This document shows, piece after piece, positions 52,201 to 63,649 of a DNA stretch of 64,000 bases (positions are counted from its first letter, which is position 1; each line of letters begins with the position of its first letter). Source of the stretch: Pyrocephalus nanus. Taxonomy: Eukaryota; Chordata; Aves; Passeriformes; Tyrannidae. The notes under the pieces are model-generated. The model saw only the letters and a program-made list of their open reading frames with translations, did no database searches and had not been told where the DNA came from. Made by a program: the position numbers and the translations under genes. Location of the stretch: positions 34,072,634-34,136,633 of the forward strand of contig CM076260.1 in NCBI GenBank assembly GCA_038380795.1. Direction: 5' to 3'.

Positions 52201-54624
52201 TCATAAATGTACTGCTTAACCCTAGACTAACCAACTTCCTACTTGCGTGCTGACAGCCACCACCTGGAAGTTGGGTAACAGTCCACAGTTAATGCACCTC
52301 ACAAATACAGTGAGACGTAATTGTTAACATTTGCAAAGCATAAAGTTCAGATGCAAAGGTTCACTACCACTCAGTACACACAGATGGAGGGAAGAGATAA
52401 CACATCAACTGTATTTGTTGAAGTGGTGCAATATATTTCAATTCTACAAAGACAAGCAAATATGGCTGTGCACACGTGCATGCACACACATTCTCCTTCA
52501 GCCCCTGTGCTACGAGCTGTATGTGTAACACAAAGATGTGATCCTGGAAACCCTGCTGCACTCACAGCTCAATTCCATCTTTGCAGCATCCATGAACGTG
52601 GGCAGTGTGTCTTGTAAACATCTTAAAATACAGTGGGGATAAAAGACTTAGATTCTGCATATTTTTCCCTTCTATTGCAATGAAGGCAGCATATAGAAGG
52701 CAGGATTTCTGTATGAGTGTATAAGGAAAACAAAGAACAGCTTTATGCTTAATACATCCTTTATATCTTTTTGTTTTATGCTAATGTATCAGCAGTTGCT
52801 CCCAGTGTTGTGTCACCAAATGGCACGAGCACAGTTCTCACCATGAAGTGCTCTGTTGCCATCTATGACATTTAGCAGAAGTGGCAGGGTCCCCTTCAGA
52901 AAAAAACCTGTAGCAGAAGATCAGAAACACTCATAGAAGCCCAGTCACGCTGAAGGCAGGCACAGCTGATGAATCAGGATGACTGCAGAGAGCTGAGCAG
53001 GAGCAAGTAGCTTGTATTCCCTGTGCAGCTTTCATGACCTCTTCACCTCCTGTATAGGGAGAGCAGTCAGGCTCATGCAGCAGGTACAGCTGCTGTGCTT
53101 AAAGGAAAGGGCGCCTGGCACCCTCCCAACCACATAACTATAGGACAGGCAGCTATTTCCTTGTAGTCAGGGTTCAGTGCCTGACAAACGTACGTGACAT
53201 ATTCCTGCAGAATTACAGAACAGAGAAATGACTAGATGAAGAAGAAAGACTCATCTTTAATGGCATTTCAATCCGAGGAGACAGAGATCTGTAAATAGTT
53301 TTACTGCAGTGAGAAATTAGTTGAGAACCCAGATGCAGGAGTTGCAATTCTCCTTATCTTCCTGAATAAACTTTTAAAGAATATGGAAAGGGGTGGGGTG
53401 GGCAGGGGGAAAGAGAAGAAATCTTAAAAGTATCAAGAATGATATAAAAAACTTTTGGGTCCACATTCCCTGCTTACCTCCTAATTTGAGAATGATAAAT
53501 GAAAATCATGATTTTTTTTCTTTTTTTTTATTAGGAAAAGGGACAGAACTGACTCAGCTTTCTCCCAGCTGTACATTATTACTTGAGAGAGTATGCACTG
53601 GATTTGCTTCACTCTGCTCTAGGGTAAACTTGCCTTTTGTTTGTTTGTTTGCTTGCTTATCTGGTTCTCATGCATGCTATATCCTTTATGCAAATTAAAT
53701 CAGAAAAAAAAAACAACCCAACAAAACATATGCAGGCTTTTAAAAGTTTTACTCCCTTCATTATCTGAAAAGTTTATGCACGCTTTGGAAGAACTGACCC
53801 CAAACATTAAAAGAATGTATTTTAAAGCAATTCTAAAACTCAGGATCAAGGAGAGTGTGATTATCTGTTCCGAATCATCCCTTAACTCAGACCTCGTGAA
53901 CTTTCTGGATCAGTTTCTTCTCAAAAAAAATGCAGTTCAATGAGAACATTGTTATCCCACTGTGAAATTATTAACCCTTTAGAGGGTCCTGGTTTTGACT
54001 GGGTATTTCCAGTTAAAAGCATCCTCCAAGAAGAGCTACCCAAAGAAAATGCACTTGCACCAAGCCCCATCCTTCTGACAAACTCATGCTGCTCCTGTGA
54101 AAAAAAGTTCTTCTTCCTTGGAAAGGCTGAGACGTACAAATTCAGGCACCTTCATGTGGTCTGAAAGGAGCTGGAGAGGAACCATCCAAGGCAGGCACCA
54201 GAGCCTGGAGAGAACTCCATAGGGCAGTCCTCAGAAACCCACTCCAAGATCTTCACACTCTCTTGACTCAACTGCCGACCCCTTTACTGTCTGTAACAGC
54301 AGCTTAGTCACACAACTCCTACCCCAAGGCCTGGTTTCAGGCCCTGACACATCACATCCCACTGGAACAGAAGACTCCTGGCATTTCAGTCACTCTAATC
54401 ACAGGAAATACATGGTTTAAGTAACAATTTGATAAACTTGAGTACACTCTTCAAGCCTGACCTATGGAGCAGAGTTTCAACTCTTATTAGTATAATATGT
54501 TAGTTCCTGCCAAGCCTTATCTGAAGCCGTTGCAAGTTTGTTCAATTTTTTTTCTTGATTTATTCAGGTGCTAAGAGAGAAACAAGGGGGAAAAAGGCCA
54601 TGCTAAAGAAACAGCATTCTATAT

Positions 54625-54711
54625 GAGAAATAAAAGCAAAAGAAAAGGGGAAGGCGAGAAAAAAAAAGAGAAAAAGAGGGAAAGGGTGAAGGGAAAGGGT
54701 GAAAGAAGGCA
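54625..54711 (+). repeat. Polypurine tract with 13-bp tandem duplication
   Basis: A near-continuous G/A strand of about 87 bp. It contains GGGAAAGGGTGAA twice in tandem at 54678-54690 and 54691-54703. Such tracts can form triplex DNA, but no function is implied here. Confidence 0.85.
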
Positions 54712-57368
54712 GAATTGCTGCTGGAACAATAACGATAGCTCACCTGAGGAGTATCTTCATCTCCAGAAGATTCTTATTTCTTTACATCCAACTCCCTTCC
54801 TCCAGAACAGGCCTTCAAGGCTTCTGGTGCTGAAGCACTAGTGTAACATACGTCCATGTAGGTCTTACCCATCTGAAAGCCACTACAAAATTGGCATTCT
54901 TTTTGGTGCCGTGATATACACCATAGTTTAGGAAACAGTTTCCTGAAAAGCAAAAACTCTCTAGGTAGAGTTTGTGTCAGATACAACACTCTCATCCAAG
55001 AAAAATCTCTCACAAACATTAGGGGAACTCCCTGAACTCAAAGAATACCTTTGTTGCACCATTGCTATAAGCCTTTTCGTACATATATTGTATGTGTGTG
55101 AACTTGTTGGCCTTCTACAATTAATAAGTTCTTTCTCAAGGTTAGACACCTAAAATACTACAGTCTTTTCCTTCTTGGCACTTATGAGGTCTGCCACTGC
55201 TAGAGCCTTGACAGGAAGGATTTGCTTTTTGGATGCCTTAACATCTCACTTGACCAGGCTCCAGAACATGAGATGGTATAGAGAGAAAAACTTTCCCTTT
55301 GGTTTAACTAGCAGGCTCTTTGGTGGAGTTTTACAACCTTTCCTTGGAGTAAAATAGATGGAATCCATTTTGAAATCTTTCAATACTTTAACTGACCAGT
55401 TCCTGTTACTGGAAAGGAACATTCTCTGATGACATCATGCAAGTCAAGCCTTAAGGGTTTAAGTTACTTTATTCCAGTGCAAATCTTTTACCTTAATATT
55501 TAGAGTAAGATCTAAGAATCCAGTGTTCTACTCTGACTTGCATGGTCTTTACATTAGAGCTAGTAATTCTTTGGGTAAGGAAGAGTTCAGATTGCAAAGG
55601 GGCTGCAAAATGTGATTTCAATAGCAGAACAATCAATGTACTTCTTTCAACTTTGAAAGTTGAGCACTTTCAAAAGAGCTCAGTCTCTCTCTGTATTATT
55701 CACAAAAAAAGAAAAGGGGGGATGGGAGGATGTGGGGACACAAATAGACACCAAAATCATTCAAAGTCCAAAGGCTTTTAAAGAAGTTCAGTTCCTCAAC
55801 TTGACTATTGCAGCAGAGCCTTCATGCATGCTTTCATTTTAGAATATGTAGCTAAAAGGTCCTGTTGCCACTTGTAAATTATACTAATCACAGGGGGCAG
55901 GGAATGGGGAATTCAGTTAAAAACATATGGTAGGAAGGTATCATCAAGATTTATACAAGTTAAATTAGGAAACTTAGTAATTTTTTTGGCAATGCTCTTC
56001 TGTGAAAGATTGTATAATCAGTCCTTATATTGGAGATTCCATTCAACGATACTCTACTGTCAGATTATTCACTAAAAAACAACCTCTCTTCTTGAGGAAC
56101 AAAAGCAGTTAAGGCTCTATAATTGACTGAAGTTTCCTACTTTACCTACATTTTCATTTCAATATACAATGCAGAAAAGTTATACATTCCTCAAATGCCT
56201 GACACGACTATAATAGCACGTGCTGAAAGCACTGCAGTGCTATTAGAATTTTAGATGTACTGTTTTCTCCATTTTAATGTAAAAACATTTGCAAGTTTTA
56301 CTTGTCCTTCCATTTTTTTTAAGAAGTGACTGAGGATGGGGTAATGAACAATGAAGAAAAGAAAAAATGCTTACAGTTGTTCAAGAAACCTGTTTTGGGG
56401 GTTGGTTGCTTTGAGATATAACAAAAATTTCACTGGAATTCTTTTGATAGCATTGCATTTCTTACACTAATTAGCCATAATACATCTCCTTGAAATTATA
56501 TATCCATATGCAAAATATTGTTTCTTACTGCAAACTCTGAGGTGTTGCTTTATGTTTGTTAGAATCTGGCAATTCCACCCTATTTTGGTGCAAGTTAAAG
56601 GTATTAATAAGCCCAGAAATGACAGGACGTTATTAGAGCTGAGTGAACAACGAGGGAATTCATGTTTAGCACTATGAGAAAGGTCACAAACTTGGGCATC
56701 TGAGCTAGAAAATGCCAGCCTTCTGTGTCACAGTTTAGCCTCAACTTGAAGCTATTCTACCACAACAGTTTTAAAACAGTCTCAGCTCAAGAAGAGTAGC
56801 ACATTGATAATTCCTCATTTTTCTTTAGGAGTATTAATTATAAGTGATGATGCCTAAACAAACTGTGACAATAAACCCAGAACTTAAAGCAGTCAAGATC
56901 CTTGGCAAAGTGGAAACATCCTCTTACAATATCAAGAGAATGAGATTTTAAACAGCATATTTTGAAAAGAAAAGAATTCATAAGTTAGGAACTTTACAAT
57001 AATTTTGCATTTGATAACAAATATGGTTCACACCTGGAAAGGTCCACTTCTTTTACAGCTATTTCTCACAGTACATAAGCTTTCTTTTAAATCAGAAGTA
57101 TAGTTTCAGCAGGCCCTAAGGCTCTGCAGTGCACCAAGTAAAGCCCTTAATGCAAGCAGTATCATCAGTATAGTGCATGAATCACCAGAATTTAAAACAG
57201 AATTAAAAGTTACATCTTTCTTTGCCTGTGTAGCTTCAAAATGCCTATAGTTCTTGTGTCATACAGAAAAGAAATACTTTTAGATCACTCTACAGTTACC
57301 TAAATTATTGATTATATATAAACAGCACATAGAAGTGTATTAACTTTGTGTAAATCAAGATTTTATGG

Positions 57369-57374
57369 TTTATT
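57369..57374 (-). terminator. Candidate poly(A) signal of IBTK
   Basis: A minus-strand AATAAA (plus-strand TTTATT) lies about 1.24 kb after the IBTK stop and is preceded by AT-rich sequence. The minus strand just beyond it is T-rich and would suit cleavage. Position alone supports it; no transcript evidence is available. Confidence 0.4.
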
Positions 57375-57793
57375 GCATTTGATTACAATTTTTTGTGGGG
57401 AATTTTTTTGGTGTAGCTTGACCTGAAATCATTAAGACATATCTACATAGTTTTTTTCAAGATTTTTTTTATCACACAGTGATCAATTCTCTACATTCAT
57501 TTTCTATAGCTCTCTCAATTCCAGTTTTCCAGAGATTGCAAGTACTAACACTACTGAGAAAGTACAAGTTTAAACACACCTGCACAAACAAGACAAACTA
57601 GACAGAATACTGCAGATGAGGCTACCTTTTTTTTTTCTTTTTTTTTAATATACAAATTTGTTTCAACCAGGCACAGAGAACTTTGGAACACACTATTGAA
57701 AGCCATCTGTGATAATCTTTAAAGGTTAGGTGTTTGCAAATTCCCCAGTCAAAGCAGTCGTCTCTATAGCTTTAATAATGCATGCTCAGATCT

Positions 57794-57799
57794 TTTATT
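57794..57799 (-). terminator. Alternative, more proximal poly(A) signal
   Basis: A second minus-strand AATAAA lies about 0.81 kb past the IBTK stop. It could be an alternative end for a shorter 3'UTR isoform or may not be used. Confidence 0.3.
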
Positions 57800-58606
57800 T
57801 CCTTCAGCATTTCAAGTGAGTTGTTCCTCAAACACAGTGGTTCTAAAACTGTACCATATTTACCAGAACAAGACTATAGATGGGCTAATTAAGTGCCACC
57901 ACCACGTTCTATCCAACTGTGTGCTTTACTTCATGACAGAGCTCACTACTCAAAGGCTGATCTCACAACAGTGGAAAACATACACAATTGAGCCAGGAGC
58001 AGGCAAAGGCCGGGCACTTGGGAACAGCCTGGGGCACAACAGTGAAATGTACTAGCCACAGCAACCAGAGAGCCAGTACTGGCACATGGAACTTAAGGAA
58101 CACTGCATCATCAAACTGTACCTTTACACAAAGGTCAAGCACAAGCTTTTTTCCAATATTCCCGATTGGCCAGAAAGCTCTAAAGTACATACCCCCCAAA
58201 TTTTTCAAGTGTATAATTCTGCACATTCGATTCCACATTAAATCACAAAATAAGCACTCACTTTCCAGCCACCTGTCAATTTAACAAAAAACCCTTACAA
58301 TTTAAGATTAGCAAATGCATTCCCAGTCCTACAGCTTCATGTAACATTACTAATAGTATGTCTTGTTAAAGAAATTCTCTCAAAACATACATACAATAGA
58401 TACTGTGGGTAAAGGGCACAGTGAACACATTATTTCATTCTCTCTAACAAATACCTAGTGATTATGGGCAGTGTTTTAATGCTGATGTTAAAAATTTTCA
58501 TGATTCTTATTCTTCCAGTCCATTTTACTTGTAACAAGAATTACAACTTCAAAAGTGCACATACAACTGTGAAGGTTGTGCAAGGGAGGACTTTGAAGAG
58601 TATGGA

Positions 58607-58732
58607 TTAGTGCTTGTTCCACATAGGTGCAGCTATAGGTCCCTGTGGAGCCCTTTCAACAGTCACATATTCATCAGGGTTGTCAAAAGCTTCATAGTGG
58701 ATTAATAAATCTTGAATTGCGCACTCCTCAAT
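58607..58732 (-). CDS. IBTK: IBTK, last coding exon (C-terminus and stop)
   Basis: This exon encodes the final 41 residues, beginning IEECAIQDLL and ending PMWNKH followed by TAA. From memory it matches the conserved C-terminus of IBTK. Family knowledge: IBTK is a cytoplasmic scaffold with ankyrin, RCC1-type and BTB domains that binds the kinase BTK and inhibits it, and also acts as a substrate adaptor for CUL3 ubiquitin ligase. This exon lies C-terminal to all those domains, in a conserved acidic tail whose role I cannot read from sequence. The acceptor is a T-rich tract followed by CCTTCCAG (plus-strand CTGGAAGG just above 58732). The exon starts in phase 0, which fits the phase 0 end of the exon at 61072. 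The open frame continues upstream to a Met at 58882, but that part is intron. As I recall, the human protein ends with two more residues (GC) after NKH, so this product stops slightly earlier. Confidence 0.93.
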   Translation of the reverse strand: MEECAIQDLLIHYEAFDNPDEYVTVERAPQGPIAAPMWNKH

Positions 58733-58875
58733 CTGGAAGGAAAAAAAGAACATGTATGTCAGTGTCAGATCTACATTTACAACACTGGCATGGTTATGAA
58801 CTGGCTTTACTGGTCCTGAATGCGTGCCTGTTACAGACCTCCTAATCAGGAAGCAGTAGCAGGTGAGACATTCTT

Positions 58876-60872
58876 CAGGCAACTTGAAGAAACCTCATGT
58901 TTTCAGGCCCTGCTCCTCATGGGAAACTCAACCACCATAGTATCTGCTATAAAGGCAACACAGCAGGGCACAAGCAGTCCAGGACATTTGCATTGGTGAA
59001 AATCTCTGAGCACAGATGATCAAGCAGCTGATCAAGGGAGACACTCCACTGGATCTCACACTTACAAAAAAAAGGATCGGTCAGGGATAAGAAGGTGGAG
59101 GGCAGCCTTAGCTACAATGACAATGAGATGCTGCAGTTTGGGATCTTGAATGTTGGGAACAAGACAACTCGCAAATAACAACCTGGGATGTCAGAAGAGA
59201 AGACTATGATCTGAAGGGGTCTGCTTGGAAAAAATTCCAGAGTTATGGTCTCAGAAAGAAGAGAGGTCCAGGGCAGCTAGCTGATTTTAAGGATCAACTC
59301 CAAGCTCAGAAATGGTCCATGCCAATGAGCTTCTTAGCCAAGCAAGAGTGGCAGGAGGACTGCATGGATGTAAAAACAGCTCCTGACAAAACTCAAACAA
59401 AAAGGAAGCATACAAGAGGCGGAAGCAGAGAAAGGTGACACAAAAGGAAAACAGACAATGTAAGCACACAGGAACAGAATTAAGAAAGTTAATGCCCATC
59501 TGCAGCAGAATCTGTCAAGGAACTTGAAAGGCAACAAAATAGGCTTCTACAGCACCAAAAAAAGACAACATGGGTCCACTGCTGAATGACAAAAGCATGG
59601 AAAAGGCTGGGGACCCAACAGTCACCTTCATCTTGGTCTTTAGTGGCAAGATCAGTCTTCAGCAATCCCAAGCCCCTGAGATAAGAGCTGGTCAATATAA
59701 CTGCAAGCCCCATCCTCAAAAAAGATCTTTGAAAGATTGGTTCCTGAGAACTTGAAGGAATCAAATGTCATTCCTACATTCAAGAAGCGCAAGAAGGTGA
59801 CTACTTATCATTAACCCTCATCTTGATCCCTCGGAAATTGTTACAGCTTAAGTATGGACTAAGATCTGAAGTGGATAAGCCTAAGAACAGACCAAATAAA
59901 TGGCATGTGAGGGATTGAAAACTGGCTGACCTTATGATCTCAAAGGGTTGTGACCAGCTGCACAAAGTCCAGCTAGATGCTAAGTATTAGCACCAATACC
60001 AAGACTGTTTAACATCTTTATCAATAACCCACATGACAGAACACAGTGCACCCTCATCAAGGCTGCAAGGGGTGGCTGATATACCAGATGGCTGTGCTGC
60101 CACTCAGAGACCCAGACACACCAGAGAAATGAGCTACAAGGAACCTCATGAAGTTCAAGAATGGGAAACACCAAGTCCAGCTCCTGGGAAGAATAATCCC
60201 AGGCACCAGCACACACCAGGAGTTGACAAGCTGGTAAGCAGCCTAGGATAAATGGAGCTGGGGTTCTGGTGGAGAAAGCTGACTTTTAGCCAGTAGTGTG
60301 TGCATATGGCAAAGAAGTGTGACAGTACCTCCTGTGCTCTTTGAGGGACAGCATTGCCATCAAAATGAGATAGATGACCCCTCCCCTCTACTCAGCAGTG
60401 GTGAGACACATTTGAAGTGCTGGGTCTACTGTTCAGTACAAGAGACACACGGATATACAAGAGGCAAAAAATGATTAAGAGCCTGAGGAGATGCTGACCA
60501 CACTGCAGTTGTTAGCATGGAGAAAAGAAGGCTTTGGGAGACCTTATCAAAGTGTATAAATGTCTGATAGGCAAGAATAAATACAACTGAGCCACGCTCT
60601 TCTCAGTGGTGCCCAAGGACAGGAGAAGAGGCAAAGGGCACAGATTGAAAAATAGAAAATTGCATTTAAAAGTCTTTTATTGTAAGAGTGGTCCCTGGAA
60701 TAAGTTTCCCAGAGAGGCTATTAGTCTCGATCACTGCAGATATTCAAAAGCTGCCTGGATATGGCAGCTTTGAGAAACCTGATTTGACTGATCCTGCTCT
60801 GAGCAGGGGTTTGGATTAGGCATTTCCAGAGGTTCCTTTAAACTTCAACCACTCTCTGATGCTATGAATACA
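58876..60872 (+). mobile_element. CR1 LINE, ~2 kb copy with broken ORF2, antisense in last IBTK intron
   Basis: This is the longest transposon remnant in the window. It starts within the endonuclease part of CR1 ORF2 (segment with CTCATGGGAAACTCAACCACC). It continues through the linker (CTCAAACAAAAAGGAAGC) into the reverse transcriptase region (CATTCCTACATTCAAGAAG) and ends with the 3'UTR and GAGCAGGGGTTTGGATTAGG. A few hundred bases of the reverse transcriptase fingers/palm appear deleted near 59845-59900. The FADD catalytic box region at about 60069-60083 is degenerate, and many stops interrupt the frame. It is therefore dead. It occupies most of the 2.3-kb IBTK intron, opposite to the direction of transcription. 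Confidence 0.88.
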
Positions 60873-61071
60873 TTTATCATGGACTCAGCAGTCAATCTGA
60901 CTTTAATACAGGCCTACTTTATCATAGAGCAATATAAAGCTATTATTAAATGATAACATTATCATATAAATGGCATGTACTAATACATAATTAATACTAA
61001 TAACTGATCTCTGAAACAGCCATTGGAAACTCCTTGTGTTACTTTACAGCAGATGTAACGTAGCACTTTAC

Positions 61072-61204
61072 CTGGATCAAAGCCAAAGGTTTTTCTCTGC
61101 TCCTAATAAGAGCAGCCTCTTGCTGGAGCTCTTCCTCTACAATGGCTGAAAACATGACAGGTGCCATCACAGGAGAGTTTGTTGGTGATGCTGCTGACCA
61201 AGGA
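61072..61204 (-). CDS. IBTK: IBTK, penultimate coding exon
   Basis: The 133-nt exon encodes a Ser/Pro-rich linker followed by a charged helix-like segment containing FSAIVEEELQQEAALIRSRE and then KPLALIQ. From memory this is the signature C-terminal segment of IBTK. The acceptor is a T-rich tract ending TTTTTTGCAG and the donor is CAG|GTAAAG. The first base completes an Asn codon begun in the exon at 61304, and the exon then reads 44 codons to end in phase 0, exactly as the last exon needs. The segment lies downstream of the BTB domains. The Glu/Gln/Arg-rich stretch suggests a short helix, which is inference. The 99-nt intron separating it from the upstream exon is very small. The 2.3-kb intron on its other side contains an antisense CR1 LINE. 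Confidence 0.92.
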
Positions 61205-61303
61205 CTGCAAAAAACCCAAACAACATTAAAGGCAACATCAAGAACAAAGTCAGCACAACATATAGAAAACAAGCTCCAGAATCTAAGCCACTGTCAAACT
61301 TAC

Positions 61304-61372
61304 TTATGATTCTCCAGCTGTGGAGAATCCACAACATGGTCTTCCAGACCTGGGCTACTTCTACTGGTGCAC
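61304..61372 (-). CDS. IBTK: IBTK, third-from-last coding exon (short)
   Basis: This 69-nt exon was found by splice logic. It has a pyrimidine-rich acceptor ending TTTTTCCAG and a donor AA|GTAAGT. Read with the first base as the third position of a codon, it gives 22 residues rich in Ser, Pro and acidic residues (starting CTSRSSPGLE and ending PQLENH) with no stop. The last two bases (AA) join the first T of the next exon to form Asn. Two exons fitting in phase is strong evidence that it is real. I do not recall the human sequence of this poorly conserved linker well enough to confirm it by homology. A different frame of the same DNA is open for 128 codons across the exon and its introns; I regard that as chance. 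The upstream partner exon is not visible and probably lies beyond the window. Confidence 0.8.
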
Positions 61373-62639
61373 CTGGAAAAAGGTAGGAAAGGAGACTGAA
61401 AGTCACAAACAGAGCATTCTCCTCCATCACATTGTGAAATACAAGCTTCCAGCAGGCAATTTTAACAAATGTGTATGGTTTTTCCAGGAGAAAGGCATTA
61501 CAATGCAATGGTGAATATGTTTTTAAGTGTGATACTGTGACTAAAGGAGACACTGATGCTCATTTCTAACTACCAGAACTTAATGGAATTTCAGCTTGGG
61601 CATTAATTCTGGCATTTCCTAATATTTGAGCATTTGAACAAAAGTGTGTCATTTTTGGTTTCGGTTGTTTATTAGGGAAAAAAAAAGGCTTTTTCCCTTT
61701 TTTACATGTGAATTAGCCAACTGAGTTATGCACTAACAGCACTAACTATACAAGTTTGCAATTAATATGAAAAGAATACAGCTTCAAGATAAAAAATCCA
61801 AACAACTGTTCTGCATTCAAATTAAGCATTTCATGTAAAAGAACCAGTGCTACAACAGCACTAGAGGAAATTACTTCCTCAAGGGTAAATCCAAAAATTA
61901 TGGACTTTCAGTACTTTTCCTGTAACCATCTCCCACATTCATAACAATAGCATAAAACTAGAATTACAGAATAGAAAAAAAAATAATCTTGAAATTATAT
62001 TTATAGAGTTCCCAACAGGAAGATATTTTATGCAGTTGCAAAATGTTAACCTCTCAGTAAAACAGTCACATTTGGTATATTGTATTCCTTAAGAGACCAG
62101 TATATTTGTAAGAAAAATCCTACACCACTAGCAAGAGAGGGCCCTATTCTCATGATTTAATACCTCTCTTTGACAACTTCTGCAACTTCCAGAACTCTAA
62201 AAAAGTGTTACAGCACACTATGAAACGCTGGCAGACTCTTTTGAATTATTCTGTGGCATTGCAAATAACTCTAAGGGTGTTGCTGCTATAATAAATCAGT
62301 CTCAATTTTCTTTAAGGTTTTGGTAATCCTTTGTAAGTGACCACAAACTCTTGAAAACTACACAAAAAAACCCCTATAGAATGTTAAGAGAATTCCAGTA
62401 ACTACTAAGTTCTCTGTATGGAATATTTTCCCCAGAACACAGTTCCAAAGACAACAAAACCCATGATTCCTACCACTAAGCAATGAGGGCAAGATCTCAA
62501 AAAATCTGGAATCCAACATCCATCATCAAAAATGACATTTAAATGAACTGTGTCGACCTCTCTGTCACAAAATATAATTTGCCCACCAAATAAACAATGC
62601 ACATTGCCAGGGCATGTATCCTTGTACTCAGTCTGAAAA
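61373..62639. other. Probable IBTK intron, unique sequence
   Basis: Upstream (in gene direction) of the exon at 61304-61372. I could not identify another exon here by splice sites and open frame. The block includes the donor copy of the 76-bp duplication. Confidence 0.6.
62206..62281 (+). repeat. Source copy of 76-bp duplicated segment
   Basis: This 76-bp stretch of non-CR1 sequence begins TGTTACAGCACACTATGAAA and ends CTCTAAGGGTGTT. It recurs at 63881-63956 with 73 of 76 positions identical. Its surroundings here show no CR1 match, so this is the likely donor. Both ends carry TGTT. Confidence 0.9.
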
Positions 62640-63625
62640 ATACGGACTGAGTAAATGGACTACAAGATGGGTGTAAAATAGGCTGGAAATGGATTAGCTG
62701 TACAAAGTCCAAATGAACACCAAGTAGTTGTGGTGGTCCTCAAGGACTGATACTGGGACCAACCCTTTCAAGTGTTTTTGGTAGAAGACAACACACCCTC
62801 AGCAGGCCACAGATGGATGGGGAAAGGATGCGGACAGTGCACACTCTGGATGCCACAGTGCCACTCAGAAGCCCTCAAGAGGCCAGAGAAATGTGCAGCT
62901 GAGAACAAATGAATTTCAACAGCAAGTGCAAAGTCCTGTATTTGGAAGAGAACAGCCCCACGAAGCAGTACAGGCCAGGGGCTGACTCACTAGAAAGCAG
63001 CTCTGCAGAGACAAAGCAGAACCTGCAGAGTCCTGGCTGGCAAGAAGTCAAAGATGTAATAAACCTGTGCCTTTGCAGCAAAGGCAGCCAATTGCATCCT
63101 GGGCTATAATACAAAGAGCATAGCAAGGCAGGCAGAGGAATTGATTCTTTCCCTTTACCCTGTATCTGTTAGTCTACAAACAGGGTATCTTTCTCACTTT
63201 TGTGCTCCTAAATACAAGAAGGATGCTGTCAGGTTGGAGCACGTCCAGTAGAGGGTCACCAAGATTAGGGGCTGGAGCACAACAGGAAGAACTGTGTTTT
63301 GTTAATCCCAAAGGAAGTCAGCAAAAGGGTATCTCACTGCTGTCTTCAACAATGATGCAGCAAGAATCTCCTTAGAGGGGCACAATGACAGAATAAGAAG
63401 CAACATATGCAAAAGGCAAAACAGGAAAATCCCAGATATATATAAGGAAAAATAAAAATCCCATATGGAGATGATTATACACAGAAACATGCTACCCAAA
63501 AAGTTTGAGGTATCTTCACACCTGGAAGCAGTCACAACTCAGCTAGACAAGGTTCTAAGCAAACGGATCTAGTTTGACTTGAGTGGGAGGCTGAACTACA
63601 GAATCTAAATTATTCTATGATTTCA
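62640..63625 (+). mobile_element. CR1 LINE fragment (late ORF2 plus 3'UTR)
   Basis: A plus-strand CR1 starting in the late reverse transcriptase region (segments GGTGGTCCTCAAGGACTGATACTGGG and AGCAAGTGCAAAGTCCTGTA, each a broken match to consensus). It runs to a 3' end near 63625 containing GAGGCTGAACTACAGAATC and ATTCTATGATTTC. Several deletions and stops are present, including a scrambled stretch at about 63140-63215. The 5' limit is uncertain. Confidence 0.85.
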
Positions 63626-63649
63626 ATAGTAGGACACTACTTTTTATCT

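Larger units (their letters stand above)
46763..57349. other. Intergenic DNA downstream of IBTK, no gene recognised
   Basis: It contains the A-rich tract at 46.9-47.1 kb, the G/A/CAAA cluster at 49.1-49.3 kb and the polypurine tract at 54.6 kb. No CR1, exon or RNA gene was recognised in over 10 kb. The part nearest 57349 could still be 3'UTR if a more distal poly(A) site is used. Confidence 0.65.
57350..58606 (-). other. IBTK: IBTK 3' untranslated region (approximate)
   Basis: The minus strand below the IBTK stop codon has no splice or coding signal that I can recognise. The best canonical AATAAA on the minus strand is about 1.24 kb past the stop (57369-57374). From memory this is similar to the length of mammalian IBTK 3'UTRs. 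An earlier AATAAA at 57794-57799 would give a UTR of about 0.8 kb. Short open frames on both strands within 57.8-58.3 kb look like chance. The end point is inference. Confidence 0.5.

Noticed and set aside
56228..56241. Perfect 14-bp palindrome AGCACTGCAGTGCT
   Set aside because: Palindromes of this size are expected by chance in 64 kb now and then, and nothing around it suggests function.
58733..58882. Upstream extension of the IBTK last exon to a Met at 58882
   Set aside because: A strong polypyrimidine tract and CAG acceptor precede the conserved IEEC segment, and the extension is intronic and merges into CR1.
61167..61553. 128-codon minus-strand open frame over the IBTK exons
   Set aside because: It uses a different frame from the IBTK exons and runs through clear splice sites and introns. 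The spliced frame matches IBTK.
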